A DNA stretch of 64,000 bases from Pardosa pseudoannulata (Eukaryota; Arthropoda; Arachnida; Araneae; Lycosidae): assembly GCA_032207245.1 (NCBI GenBank), contig CM063500.1, forward strand, positions 62,154,713 to 62,218,712, written 5' to 3'. Each line of letters starts with the position of its first letter. Within the stretch, counting starts at the first letter, position 1. Below the pieces are notes generated by a model, which searched no databases, was not told where the DNA came from, and saw only the letters and a program-made list of their open reading frames with translations. Shown here in pieces: positions 1 to 14,811 of this stretch. A program made the position numbers and the translations under genes.

Positions 1-46
1 ATTCATAATGGGTTTTAAGTGGAATTTTTCAAGTGGCCTAAATCTG

Positions 47-96
<50 letters not shown>
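47..96. repeat. Poly(A) run
   Basis: An uninterrupted run of 50 A residues, followed by T's. It may be the tail of a retroposed sequence on the + strand, but no recognisable body precedes it inside the window. It could also be a simple homopolymer. Confidence 0.9.
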
Positions 97-100
<4 letters not shown>

Positions 101-479
101 TAATCATCTACCTTTTATAGACACTTGAGTAAAAATAAGTTATATTTTTTTATTATGTAAAATAAAAAGTTTTGCTCTGTGTAGAATAAACATATTTCCT
201 GGAGCATTCATAAGAGTATAATTAAAAAAAAATTATTTAATTTTGATATATGGAGCAAAACATAAAAAAAGCATATCAAATACATACCAAGTGAAAAATA
301 TTAATCTATTTACCTTTAATTCACTTTCGAAATATGTAAATTAAAAACTAATTTGTTATATAGAATAGAAGTTAATTATATTTTTTGTTCTGTGCATCCC
401 AATTATATCAATACGAATGATATATTTTATTTTATAGCATGAAAAGTATTAAAATAAGAATTTAATTTTTTTATAATAC

Positions 480-1950
480 ATAAAAGTTAATCATGTTTCT
501 CCTTCTTTGAATCTGAGTTACATAATTACGAGTGATATATTTTATTTCTTAGCATGAAAAGTATTAAAATAAGAATTTATTTTTTTATAATACATAAAAG
601 TTAATCATGTTTCTCCTTCTTTGAATCTGAGTTACATAATTACGAGTGATATATTTTATTTCTTAGCATGAAAAGTATTAAAATAAGAATTTAATTTTTT
701 TATAATACATAAAAGTTAATCATGTTTCTCCTTCTTTGAATCTGAGTTACATAATTACGAGTGATATATTTTATTTCTTAGCATGAAAAGTATTAAAATA
801 AGAATTTAATTTTTTTATAATACATAAAAGTTTAATCATGTTTCTCCTTCTTTGAATCTGAGTTACATAATTACGAGTGATATATTTTATTTCTTAGCAT
901 GAAAAGTATTAAAATAAGAATTTAATTTTTTTATAATACATAAAAGTTAATCATGTTTCTCCTTCTTTTAATCTGAGTTACATAATTACGAGTGATATAT
1001 TTTATTTCTTAGCATGAAAAGTATTAAAATAAGAATTTAATTTTTTTATAATACATAAAAGTTAATCATGTTTCTCCTTCTTTGAATCTGAGTTACATAA
1101 TTACGAGTGATATATTTTATTTCTTAGCATGAAAAGTATTAAAATAAGAATTTAATTTTTTTATAATACATAAAAGTTAATCATGTTTCTCCTTCTTTGA
1201 ATCTGAGTTACATAATTACGAGTGATATATTTTATTTCTTAGCATGAAAAAGTATTAAAATAAGAATTTAATTTTTTTATAATACATAAAAGTTAATCAT
1301 GTTTCTCCTTCTTTGAATCTGAGTTACATAATTACGAGTGATATATTTTATTTCTTAGCATGAAAAGTATTAAAATAAGAATTTAATTTTTTTATAATAC
1401 ATAAAAGTTAATCATGTTTCTCCTTCTTTGAATCTGAGTTACATAATTACGAGTGATATATTTTATTTCTTAGCATGAAAAGTATTAAAATAAGAATTTA
1501 ATTTTTTTATAATACATAAAAGTTAATCATGTTTCTCCTTCTTTGAATCTGAGTTACATAATTACGAGTGATATATTTTATTTCTTAGCATGAAAAGTAT
1601 TAAAATAAGAATTTAATTTTTTTATAATACATAAAAGTTAATCATGTTTCTCCTTCTTTGAATCTGAGTTACATAATTACGAGTGATATATTTTATTTCT
1701 TAGCATGAAAAGTATTAAAATAAGAATTTAATTTTTTTATAATACATAAAAGTTAATCATGTTTCTCCTTCTTTGAATCTGAGTTACATAATTACGAGTG
1801 ATATATTTTATTTCTTAGCATGAACATTTTTAAAATAAGAATTTAATTTTTTTATAATACATAAAAGTTAATCATGTTTCTCCTTCTTTGAATCTGAGTT
1901 ACATAATTACGAGTGATATATTTTATTTCTTAGCATGAACATTTTTAAAA
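480..1950. repeat. Homogenised core of the 115-bp satellite
   Basis: About 13 nearly identical tandem units of 114-116 bp. The landmark ACGAGTGATATATTT recurs at about 528, 642, 757 and so on. Differences are few: single-base indels (for example near 830 and 1250) and a shared change of the AGTATT block to ACATTTTT in the last two units. This points to recent expansion or conversion in this part of the array only. Confidence 0.95.
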
Positions 1951-2639
1951 TGAGAAGCTATTTTTTTATATCAAATTGAAGCTAATTATGTATTTTTAAT
2001 CCTGTGAATCTCAGCTATATGATTACGAGCGACATATTTTATTTTACAAAATGAAATTTTTTGAAATTGGAAACTATTTTTTTATATCAAATAGAAGCTA
2101 ATTATGTTTTTTTTTGTTCTGTGAATCTCAGTTATACGATTAGGAGCGATGTATTTTATTTTACAGCATGAAAAATTTTTAAAATGAGAAACTAATTTTT
2201 ATATCAAATAGAAGCTAATTATATTTTTTTAATCTTGTGAATCCCAGTTATATGACTACGAGTTATAGATTTTATTTTATAGAATGAGAAATTATTTTAT
2301 GTATATCAAATAGAAATTATTTTTTTTTTGTTTTGTGAATCTTAGTTATTCGATTACGAGAGATATATACTTTATTTTACTTCATGAAAAATTTTAAAAT
2401 AAGAAACTATTTTTTTGTATCAAAAAGAAGCTAATTATGTTTTTTTAATCCTGTGAATCTCAGTTATATGATTACGAGCAATATATTTTATTTTATAGCA
2501 TGAGAAATTTTAAAATGAGAAATTATTTTTCTTATAAATAAAAATTGTTTTTTTTTTGTTTTATGAATCTCAGTTATACGATTACGAGCGATATATTTTA
2601 TTTTACATCATGAAAAATTCTAAAATGGGAAACTAATTT

Positions 2640-4820
<2,181 letters not shown>

Positions 4821-5849
4821 ACTGAATGAAAAATTTTTAAAATGGTAAACTAATTTTTTATATCAACTACAAGCTAATTATGTTTTTTTAATGTTGTGAA
4901 TCTTAGTTATATAATTACGAGGAATATATTTTATTTTATTGTATGTGAAATTTTAATATGAGAGATTATTTTTTTTATATCAAATAGAAATGTATTTTTG
5001 TTTTGTGAATCTCAGTTATACGATTACGAGCGATAGATTTTATTTTGTAGCATGAAAAATATTAAAATGAGAAACTAGATTTTTTTTTATATCAAATAGG
5101 AATTACTTGTGTTTTTTATTCTGTGAATCTCAGTTATATAAGTACCAGTGATAGATTTTATGTTATAGCATGAAAAAATTTAAAATGAGAAACTAATACT
5201 TTTTATCAAATAGAAGCTAATTATGTTCTTTATTCTGGGAATATTAATTATATTAATACAAGTGATATAGATTTTTTACAGCACGAAATATTTTAAAATG
5301 AGGGACTAATTTTTTCCTTCAAATGCAAATTAATTATGTTTATTGTTTTATGAAATTCAACTATATCAATACTCCGCTATACTTTACTTTATAATATGAA
5401 AAAATTAAAAATCAGAACCTATTTTTTTTACATCAAACATAAGTTAATTATGTTTTTGTTCTGTGAATCTCAGTTATATAATTAAGAGCAATATATTTTA
5501 TTTTATAGCATGAAAAATTTTAAAATGAGAAACTAATTTTTTTACATGAATTAAAAGTTAACTATGTATTTTTATTCTGTAAATCTGAGTTATGTAAATA
5601 CGAACAATATATTTTATTACATAGCATAAAAAATTAAAAATGAGAAGCTACTTTTTATGTCAAAAAGAAGTTAATTATAGCTTTTATTTTATTAATCTCA
5701 ATTATATTAGTACGAGTGATATATTTTATAACATGGGAAATTTTAAAATGAGAAACTAATTTTTTATATCAAATATAAGCTCATTTATTTTATTTGTTAT
5801 ATGAACCTCAAATATTTTAAAAATTCCAGTTATATGTTTTATTTTGAAG

Positions 5850-6200
5850 CAAGATAAAAAGGTATATTTTTAGTTTAAAATTTCTTAATAGCTTTTAACT
5901 TTTTAAAAAATATTAAAAGGACAAATACTCAAAGAGTTTTACCCATAAAGTTAGAATTATTAATGAGAAAAATATATTTACATCTAATTTGAAACAAAAA
6001 TTTAGTTGCTAATATATTTTTCAAAAGTTTAATTTATCATTTGCTGCATATTATTTTTTTTAAATATACTACTGATGAGATGATAAAACTAACATATTTT
6101 GTTAAAAGTTATTAAAGTCCTTATTAAAGTATTGGTAAAAAATTAATTATGAAAGGACCAGAACATTTCAAATCGTGATGAATTAATAAAAGTAAATATT
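5850..6200. other. AT-rich, no gene seen
   Basis: AT-rich sequence between the satellite and the LINE remnant. I see no long open frame, tandem unit or recognisable element. Confidence 0.6.
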
Positions 6201-6204
6201 ACTG

Positions 6205-7325
6205 ATAATGAAGATTTTAAGTCTGGAAAGGTACTATGCTCCTTTAAGTAAAGGTTCCGCTTTAAACCCATCAATGCCCCAGCCATTTATGTCATACGCT
6301 GACGCTGAAATTTATGACATAAATATTGCTATTTCAAACCTTTTGGGTTTGGGGTCTACTCTTAGAAAGTCGGTTATTTTCACTGACTCGCCGGTTGCAA
6401 TTTTGGCAATTGCCTCTTCCTCTTCAACAGATTCTTTCCTTGTTTAGGAATTTGAAGCATTGGTTTTAACTTCTTTCAAGAGCTATATCACATCCAGAGA
6501 CAATTACCTTAGACAGATTGCTGTCAAAGGCAAATGTCTCTGGATGAAATATAGCTCTTCAGTGGATCTCCAGTCATTGCAATATACCAGGAAACGAAAA
6601 AGCGGATTTACATGCAAAAAATGGATGTAAATTGCTGCAACCATCTTTCTCTCTGTCCTTTCAACATTTTGGCTATGAGATGAAGAAAAGAAAGTAGATT
6701 TTTTCCTCAGACAGTATTATGAACAAGTTTCTTCTGGTAGGAGATGGCACACCTTACTCAAGTCGCCCATCCCGTTGAATTTTTCCGGCTGTGTTTTCAC
6801 TTAGCAAATTTTATGTAGCCTCCCCACTATGGCTAATTGTTTACTACTTCCAGATTGTGACCTTGAACGATGGTTCACGGGTTGTCTCCACATGCTGGGC
6901 CACTAAATGAGCCGAGTTCGTGGATTCGTCCATAGGGTCTGCTGCTCACTTTAGTTGCTCATCTGGCTGCCTTTGATCTTTGGAGAAAAACCGCCTCTCC
7001 ATCGCCTCTCCATCGCCAAGGCTATTTATCGTCTGCCATCATCGACCCCGATAAGTCATGCCCCCTCCAGACGGTGGTAATGGCTTTAAGTGGACCATAT
7101 TGTGGAGAGGCCTTTAGACTTGAAACAGGTCATGACTACCTTTGTAAACACCTGCACCGCATTGTTATGGCAAATGTGTAGGACTATAACATGTGTTCTT
7201 TTGGAGATCCATGAACCTTTTACATTTGACACAGAGAAGTTCGATGCTGCTAATGCTTGATATAGGATAGCAAATGTATTATTTTCATTAGTTTTAAGAC
7301 TGCAGAGGTTTTTTTTCATTGTCCT
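6205..7325 (+). pseudogene. Decayed non-LTR retrotransposon (LINE), RNase H and C-terminal region
   Basis: Translated pieces in shifting frames match the RNase HI domain and C-terminal tail of a Jockey/I-type LINE polyprotein. The first piece (6208-6447) contains VIFTDSPVAILAIASSSS, the TDS-type strand with the first catalytic Asp. From 6560 a second piece reads QWISSHCNIPGNEKADL, the His and final Asp part of RNase H. Near 7110-7210 a third piece contains FRLETGHDYLCKHLHRI, the TGH block that precedes the C-terminal Cys/His knuckle. Stops and frameshifts separate the pieces, so it is dead. Endonuclease and reverse transcriptase domains are missing: it is 5'-truncated like most LINE copies. 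The motifs are seen directly; the clade is inferred. Confidence 0.82.
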
Positions 7326-7429
7326 AAATAACGTGTTTTTTCATGCTGATTAATGTGATCTTCCCCTTTAAACAACTTTGAACATTACAGCTTGTCCTCA
7401 TCAAAGACCAGCTCTCCTTTTAAACATCA

Positions 7430-7598
7430 GGCCGAATGATGGCCGAATGGTAGAGCTCTGCTCTTCGGCAGGTTCTAATCCTGATGCTGACATGGATGTT
7501 CGTAGCCAGTCGGAATCAGTTTTAAGAAGCAGGTCCAGATCTCATTAGCTCTCGTGAGAAAACAGTAAACCGTAGCGCTTCAAAGCAAAAACAAACCT
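7430..7598 (+). mobile_element. tRNA-derived SINE, family A, degenerate copy
   Basis: The tRNA-like head has a box A (TGGCCGAATGGT, about 7440-7451) and a weak box B (GGTTCTAATCC, about 7471). The family body follows: CATGGATGTTCGTAGCC, a CGGAATC...TTTAAG block, CTCATTAG, then a gACCGTAG...CAAA end. The same ordered blocks occur at 22086, 23342(-), 43745(-), 47930(-) and 57838, which defines a dispersed family of about 170 bp. Pol III boxes imply mobilisation by a LINE. Confidence 0.85.
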
Positions 7599-7599
7599 T

Positions 7600-8395
<796 letters not shown>

Positions 8396-8405
8396 AACTA
8401 AAATA

Positions 8406-8560
8406 TACAGTTAAACCTCATTTATACGAGATTCACTAATACGAAATATTTAGATATACGAACCATTGCTCGTTCTCCGATGAAACTCCCATAAAGCAAA
8501 TAAATTAAATATTCAGTTATGCGAAACATTCCTTTATACAAAGAAATTTTTGATCGCCTA
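8406..8560. mobile_element. Possible pogo/Tigger-type DNA transposon terminus
   Basis: A TA dinucleotide (8406-8407) is followed by CAGTTAAACCTCATTTATAC, which resembles the CAGT-AACCTC-TAT-CG terminal repeats of pogo/Tigger elements that insert at TA. Nearby ATACGA and TTATGCGAAAC repeats also fit such an end. I did not find the matching inverted terminus or a transposase, so this is a remnant or a deleted copy. Confidence 0.45.
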
Positions 8561-10030
8561 ACGTAGATTTTATTTGTTTGTACGGAGGAAGCTCAATTTC
8601 CGTGAATGTTTTTACCGTTCCCTGTTGAATTTTTTAGAACCATTTCCTACAGAATCCTTAAGGAGTTTGTAATCTTTTATGATCGGACTATCACCGAGGT
8701 ATTTTCGGTCATTTTTTTCTTTACATACCCATTTCTCGTACATGAAATAGTGCATATATCATTTCCATTACTTTATGTCTATCCGCACCCCTCGTCTTTT
8801 TAATTTTTTTAGTAAAGTCATTCATTCTATTCTATTTTCAGAAAGTGTCGTTTTATTTCGCGTATTCATAAAGTAAACAAGAGATGACTATAAGAGTCTT
8901 TTCCCCTTATAGTCATTCTTGTTAGCCCACTTTTTGTTCAAGAATAAAAATTTTGAAAATAACAGTATTCAAGCAAAAATTCAAATGGCAAAAATACTAA
9001 AATTCTATTGCCATTCTCTGTCACCCTTGTGAGGAAGAGAGACGAACTCGAGAGGAATTTCATGAGGGCTTGTCTTAGTTCTGCCAAGAGAGATGGCTTG
9101 ATTGTAGATTTCAAAGGTCAAATGAATGAAATCAACAAAAATTTCGAAATGGCAATTATACAAATATGACGTGATCAATGACTACTGTTACGTATTAACG
9201 TCTCCTTGTAATTCTGCTTTTTTTTTCAGAATTTTAATTTGATTATTCACAAATGCGAAATGGGCTTTAAGCAATAGGTAACGCCTTATCAGCCCTCATA
9301 TAGCAAAAAAAGTAGATCATAGAGTTTCAAACCAAATCAAACCAAATCAAACTTTGAAACGTAGCAAAACCTAAAAATATCAGACGTAGTATGGGATTAT
9401 TTGTAGATTTGTCATAAAGAAACGACTAGTGTGCACAGATGGACATAGATTTTTGTGGCAGGAAGTTCAAATATCAATAATTTCTTTTCTAATGAGATAG
9501 AGAAGACAATTCATTCAGCAATTCCAACAAATGCATTTTGTGACCATCAGATAACTTATTGTTAGCAGTAGCAACTGAAGAGAACTAAGATATAAGAAAC
9601 TGCTTGGAAAATAGTTAAAAAATGCCACAATTCAGGACAAATCATTAAAGTGTGAAAGGTCACGTATCCAAAACTGAAATTTAGAATTACTTTCTATTGC
9701 GACTGCGTCATTTTGTTCTCAACAAATATTAGCTAGCCTCCATCCACGGAAAGTCTTTCTCTATAATAAATTGAATAAAATATAATATCAAGATATATTT
9801 TAGAAGTATATACAGTCAGTTTTCCAAGTCACACACAAGCTGTAGACAGAATGATTAAAATATTCCTTTACGTCCTAAATGAAGGGATGCGTTTACCAGA
9901 GCAAAACTGTAATCACAAAGACTGCACCCAAATTCAATACTAAGAAAAATTTTGTATGATGAAAAGAGCAGAACACTGCAGAGGAAGCGTCATAAAGGAA
10001 AACGTCTGATTTAATCAAAGAATTTCATGG
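8560..10030. other. No gene seen; small hairpin at 8887-8915
   Basis: Mixed-composition sequence without a convincing coding frame. A 9-bp inverted repeat (GACTATAAG / CTTATAGTC) at about 8887-8915 could form a short hairpin. A 65-codon + strand open frame at 8606-8803 is hydrophobic but matches nothing I know. Confidence 0.5.
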
Positions 10031-10031
10031 C

Positions 10032-10110
10032 TTGTTGGTTGGTTTGGAGCACTATGGTCTACTACTTTTTACTACACGAGAGCTAACTAAATAGAAAAAT
10101 ATGTTATTTT
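10032..10110 (-). mobile_element. Fragment of SINE family A (3' part)
   Basis: GGTTGGTTTGGAGCACTATG followed by GTCTACTACTTTT and CACGAGAGCTAA is the reverse complement of the family A tail seen intact at 43745-43924. The tRNA-like head is missing. Confidence 0.55.
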
Positions 10111-10159
10111 TCGATGAGAACTTAGTTGGTCTTGATGGCCATAATCAGTATTTTTATCC

Positions 10160-10370
10160 ATGATCCGAGGTAGCTCAATCGGCAAAGGCAGTGATCTCGT
10201 AACTGAAACGTTGCTGGTTCGGAGTCCTAGCCGGCCTAAGATCCTTCGTGTTCGTTAAAGGTGACTGAGGCACGTGAAATAGGTTCCAGATCAAGGTCAA
10301 GGTAATTGGTTTTTACGGAGTACCTAGCAATGAAAAAGTGCACTACTTCAATCTCCGAACGAATAAAGAT
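10160..10370 (+). mobile_element. tRNA-derived SINE-like element, family B
   Basis: A tRNA-like head with box A TAGCTCAATCGG (10171-10182) and box B GGTTCGGAGTCC (about 10216-10227) spaced as in pol III type 2 promoters. A non-tRNA body follows (CACGTGAAATAGGTTCC, ACGGAGTACCTAGCAATG). It differs from family A in head and body. The arms do not fold into a full cloverleaf by eye, so it is a SINE or tRNA relic, not a tRNA gene. Confidence 0.55.
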
Positions 10371-10769
10371 CGAAAACATAATTTATTGAGTCAAGAAAAA
10401 CAAGTTTGCCAAACAAGAATTTAGTACGCTTAGAGCGGCTTTATAAACAAAAGTAAAAAAGCTGCAAGGTGAGAAAATCGTTCACATAACAATACATATG
10501 TGAAAAACAACGCGTTGAATGATTAAAAATAACCATTCTGTATCTAATGAAATAGGGTCTTGGTCACAATGTTCTCCAAGTTTTAAAGCGATTCCTCTGG
10601 GGGTGGTAGACCAAGACTGGGGGTCTTTTGATTGATCCCTGCTTCTAAATTATGATGACCCATCGGGTTTATGTTACCCGCGTCCGTAGCATTCCTTAAG
10701 CTATACATGCTCCTCGGGTGGGTACTATATGGGTAACATCTTCGCAGACATATATTATCTTAAAGGTAT
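10370..10769. other. No gene seen
   Basis: Non-repetitive sequence running up to the assembly gap. No feature can be supported. Confidence 0.5.
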
Positions 10770-10869
10770 NNNNNNNNNNNNNNNNNNNNNNNNNNNNNNN
10801 NNNNNNNNNNNNNNNNNNNNNNNNNNNNNNNNNNNNNNNNNNNNNNNNNNNNNNNNNNNNNNNNNNNNN
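10770..10869. other. Assembly gap (100 N)
   Basis: Exactly 100 N, the conventional length for a gap of unknown size. The 13 bases ATCTTAAAGGTAT occur immediately before and immediately after the gap, so the two contig ends probably overlap and no sequence may be missing. An apparent open frame across the N's is meaningless. Confidence 0.99.
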
Positions 10870-12860
10870 ATCTTAAAGGTATATGTACTTGTATTGCCAG
10901 CTGCATTGGAAAAATATTTTATATATAAGTCAAGAATCTAATAAGTTCGAAGAGAAACTATTGGCTGTAAGAGCTTCGTTATGACGTGGACTGCTTTCTT
11001 ATATGCACTGTTATATTGAAAGTCAAATACTTAAATATTTAAGGATATATATTTGGATGGTTTTAAAATATTGATAGTTATTAATGGGCTAATTTTATGT
11101 TTTGTATACATAAAATTGATTTAAATTTATAATGTGATTATTTTTAAATATTAGTTAAAATATATAGTAGTGTAATTATATAGTATAATTTTGAACTAAA
11201 TATGTGTTTCTGAAAAGCAGACTTAACAACTTTCAAAGTAATTATATTTGTATTTCCACTAACTACGTAAATATATTTTGTCAAAATAAAGAAAATTTTG
11301 AAAGATATTTTTTGTGAAAATGTTTATAGATAAAAAACGACTCAATTACAGATTGCATTAATTGTTATCATTAACTAACTGTCTGTCAAAAATGGACCTA
11401 CAACATTTTTAATGAAAATAGAGTGTGTAAACTTTCAAAACCCAAAATAGCAAGCGTTCGGGATTTTTCTAAAATTTTATATTTTTAAACATATTGTGAT
11501 ACCTATGTTTAGAATAAAATGATTATTTGATATGAAATGAAATGATGTTGATCAGAAGTAAAATAAAAAGATATTGCTAACCTAGAAGGCCAAGTGCTAG
11601 TCAGACTGTAACTTATTATGGCGAAAAATAGAATTTTTTTTATTTGGCGCCTGCAAGAGTGAATGACTCTGGAGGGGGAATTTCTTACAATTTTTTACAA
11701 CCTATTTATAAACACATAATAATATTTTATTTGTTGTTGTTTCTGATATCATTTGGACAAATATTTATAACAAATCATTTGGACCTCAAATAATTGAAAT
11801 TTTGAAAGATGATTATTTTGGAGAATCTCTTAACTGCTTAAAATACCTTAAAATTTGTAGAACTTAAATTTTCTATACGGAAGAAGCGTGGATATTTACT
11901 ACAGGGCTCATGAAACATTATAATAAAAAAGACAAAAATTGTCCTTGATTGGTCTTTATCCTCTCGATCGTTGTTCGTAGACACATACTGACAGCTACAA
12001 AAATTTTTCATATAAGGTAACAGTTCATTTTATGGTAGTTTTAAATTTTAGATTTCAGTTTTGCAAAAATTACATAACTTAAGTTTTTTATGTCCACCAT
12101 CCACTATCATTATATTTAGTACAAATTGTAACGTTTCCTAAAAACCATAAAAAAAGTCTCACTTTTCTGTGACAAAAATGTACGATATTTAAATTCAGTA
12201 TTAAGATTTTTGCTTCTTCATTTAGGGATCGATTAATGGATTAGTTACAGTAATTCTAGGTTGAAACTAGGTTGAAACATCCTTTCAACGAAGATTCCTT
12301 GCCTATTAACAGGAGGATATCCATAGTAAAGTTGATACACTGTATTTTACAGTAAAGTAAGCTCTTAATCCCGTCCACCACCATTTTGTGGCTAAAAAAC
12401 GTTGCAAGCGGATTTCTATCTTGAATTAAAGAAATTAATCTATTAGTCAATACCCAAAGGAAAAAAAAATTTTTTTTTCAATTTTCGGAAATTTTAAGTT
12501 TAAATAACTCTGTCAATTTTTGTTAGAGAAATGATACTTTTATTGTTACATTAGGATGAGTTTTAATCTTTACTAAATACAATATTATAAAACAGGGAAA
12601 AATATAAAAATCAAAATTTTGTTATTTTTGCAAAACTGAATTTTTAAATGAAAATATACCACGAAAGGAAGGCTTGTCATATTTAAAACATTTTTGTAAG
12701 TTGAAGTACACTGGTATGCAAAACTGAAACAACAGGTGGGTTTTTTTTTTGCCATAACTCCATTAGAAATCATCTGAGAGACGTGAAATTCAGAAATGAG
12801 GGCGAGTATTATCTACGTAAATGATGATGAAAGCATCGGTGCTGAAAAAGGAATACATAT
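10870..12860. other. AT-rich, no gene seen
   Basis: AT-rich sequence lacking obvious repeats. Open frames reach only 62-64 codons and look random. CACTGGTATGCAAAACTGAAA near 12709 (shown without its flanks) resembles a Tc1-type terminus but cannot be paired with confidence. Confidence 0.45.
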
Positions 12861-12864
12861 GTAT

Positions 12865-12868
12865 ATAT

Positions 12869-12934
<66 letters not shown>
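12865..12934. repeat. (TA)n microsatellite
   Basis: TA dinucleotide tract with interspersed CATA at its left end. Confidence 0.95.
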
Positions 12935-12938
<4 letters not shown>

Positions 12939-13122
12939 TAAAAAACTCCTTCACAAGGGAGAAAGATCAACAGCTAGCAATAATAAAAATGCAGTAGGGC
13001 CAACATTGAAGAACATGGCACCAGTCTAATTTAAACTTTATTCCAGAGCGGCAACAACGCACATCTAAACTTCTGGACAACATACAACCAAAACTTTCCA
13101 CAAACTTTCTTTCCACAAGTCT

Positions 13123-14074
13123 TTATATTACAGCTAGTGGTATTGTCTTCCACTCGGCATGGAGTAGACATACAAGTTTTTTCACCGATTTTGGACGGGT
13201 AGTGGACCCCTTAATTCGGCGATCCAACTCGTCCCAGAGGTTTTCGATAGGGTTCAGTTCTGGGCTCTTGGAAGGCCAGCCCATTCGATGAAATCCATTG
13301 ACACCATACCAAGCCTTGGTTAACCTTGAAACATGACAGCTGGCATTGTCGACTGAAAGCAACAGGGGTCCGACCCTTAAAACTGTCACAACGTAGGAAG
13401 CACATTGTCAACCAAAATAGTGCAGTAAGCATCGGCATTGAGCTTACCATGAATGGGGACCAAAATTCCCAGTCCTTACCAGAAGAAGCAACAGCAGACC
13501 ATAATTCCACCTCCTCCGAAATTGACTGTTGGTACAATGAATTCTGGCAGGAGACGTTCTCCAGGCAGACTCCAGTCCCAGACCCTGTCATCCGTACGAT
13601 AAAGGATGAACCTTGATTCGTCGCTCCAAAGAACCCGTTTCTACTGAATTACTGTCCAATTTCGATGTGCTTTGCACCCCATTAACCTAGTAGTGTGGTT
13701 GGACTTTGTGACCAAAGGCTTGTGGGAAGCAGCATGACCATGAAAACCAAGCAGATGTGCTTCCTTACGGATGGTATTCATTGAAACAATATTCCCAGAT
13801 GCCTGTTGAAACTCCTCGCGGATGAGGGCCATCGGTTGAGTGCGGTTCTTCCGAATTTCTCTTGATAACACTTGTCGGTCTCTATCTCCCAGTTTCGTTG
13901 GTCTGTCCACTAAGGGCACATTCCGACAATCACCGCGCACTTTCCACTTCTTAATCAGATAGCCAATAATGAGTACTTCAGATCGCTAGATATGTCCCTT
14001 AAGGATCGGCCACATTTCTGATACCCGATAATTATACCTTTCTTGAAATCAGAGAGCTCCGAAATGCGCGGCAT
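13123..14074 (-). pseudogene. Tc1-like transposase, inactivated
   Basis: On the minus strand a start at 14074 opens MPRISELSDFKKGIIIGYQK, a Tc1-type helix-turn-helix N terminus. In a shifted frame (13940-13641) the bipartite DNA-binding region continues, including RDRQVLSREIRKNRTQP. A premature TAG replaces the usual Trp just before KRVLWSDESRF (about 13630), which carries the first catalytic Asp. Later frames hold SVDNASCHVSR with the second Asp and SPELNPIENLWDELDRR with the Glu (about 13220-13350), so the whole DD34E triad is recognisable. At least two frameshifts and one nonsense change make it non-functional. Family members normally have about 340 residues and the span fits that. It cuts and pastes at TA dinucleotides. 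Confidence 0.93.
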
Positions 14075-14183
14075 CTTGCATGCAAATAATGCCGATGCTG
14101 TTTCCTACACGATGTATACCAGCGGAGGCCTTGACGTACTTCAGGACCACAGATAGCAATAGCATAGTTGTACAAATTGCATA

Positions 14184-14212
14184 GGTGTACAAATACTTAT
14201 CGGTAGACAGTG
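14184..14212 (-). mobile_element. Tc1-like terminal repeat (5' end relative to the transposase)
   Basis: Read on the minus strand the element begins CACTGTCTACCGATAAGTAT and continues TTTGTACACC. CACTG is the usual outermost motif of Tc1-type repeats. The next + strand bases are TA, the expected target. The opposite terminus is not found below 13100, so that end is deleted or decayed. Confidence 0.7.
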
Positions 14213-14217
14213 TATTA

Positions 14218-14810
<593 letters not shown>

Positions 14811-14811
14811 T

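Noticed and set aside
480..1950. CRISPR-like regular repeats
   Set aside because: Units are contiguous with no unique spacers, in a eukaryotic genome. The same holds for the arrays at 25 kb, 31.1 kb and 50 kb.
10160..10240. A tRNA gene on the + strand
   Set aside because: Good pol III boxes but no cloverleaf by eye and a SINE-like body after it.
12700..12740. CACTGGTATGCAAAACTG as the missing terminus of the 13-14 kb Tc1 element
   Set aside because: It does not match the inverted repeat seen at 14184-14212, so it would be a different element.
13326..13616. 96-codon + strand frame
   Set aside because: Antisense shadow of the Tc1 transposase pseudogene.
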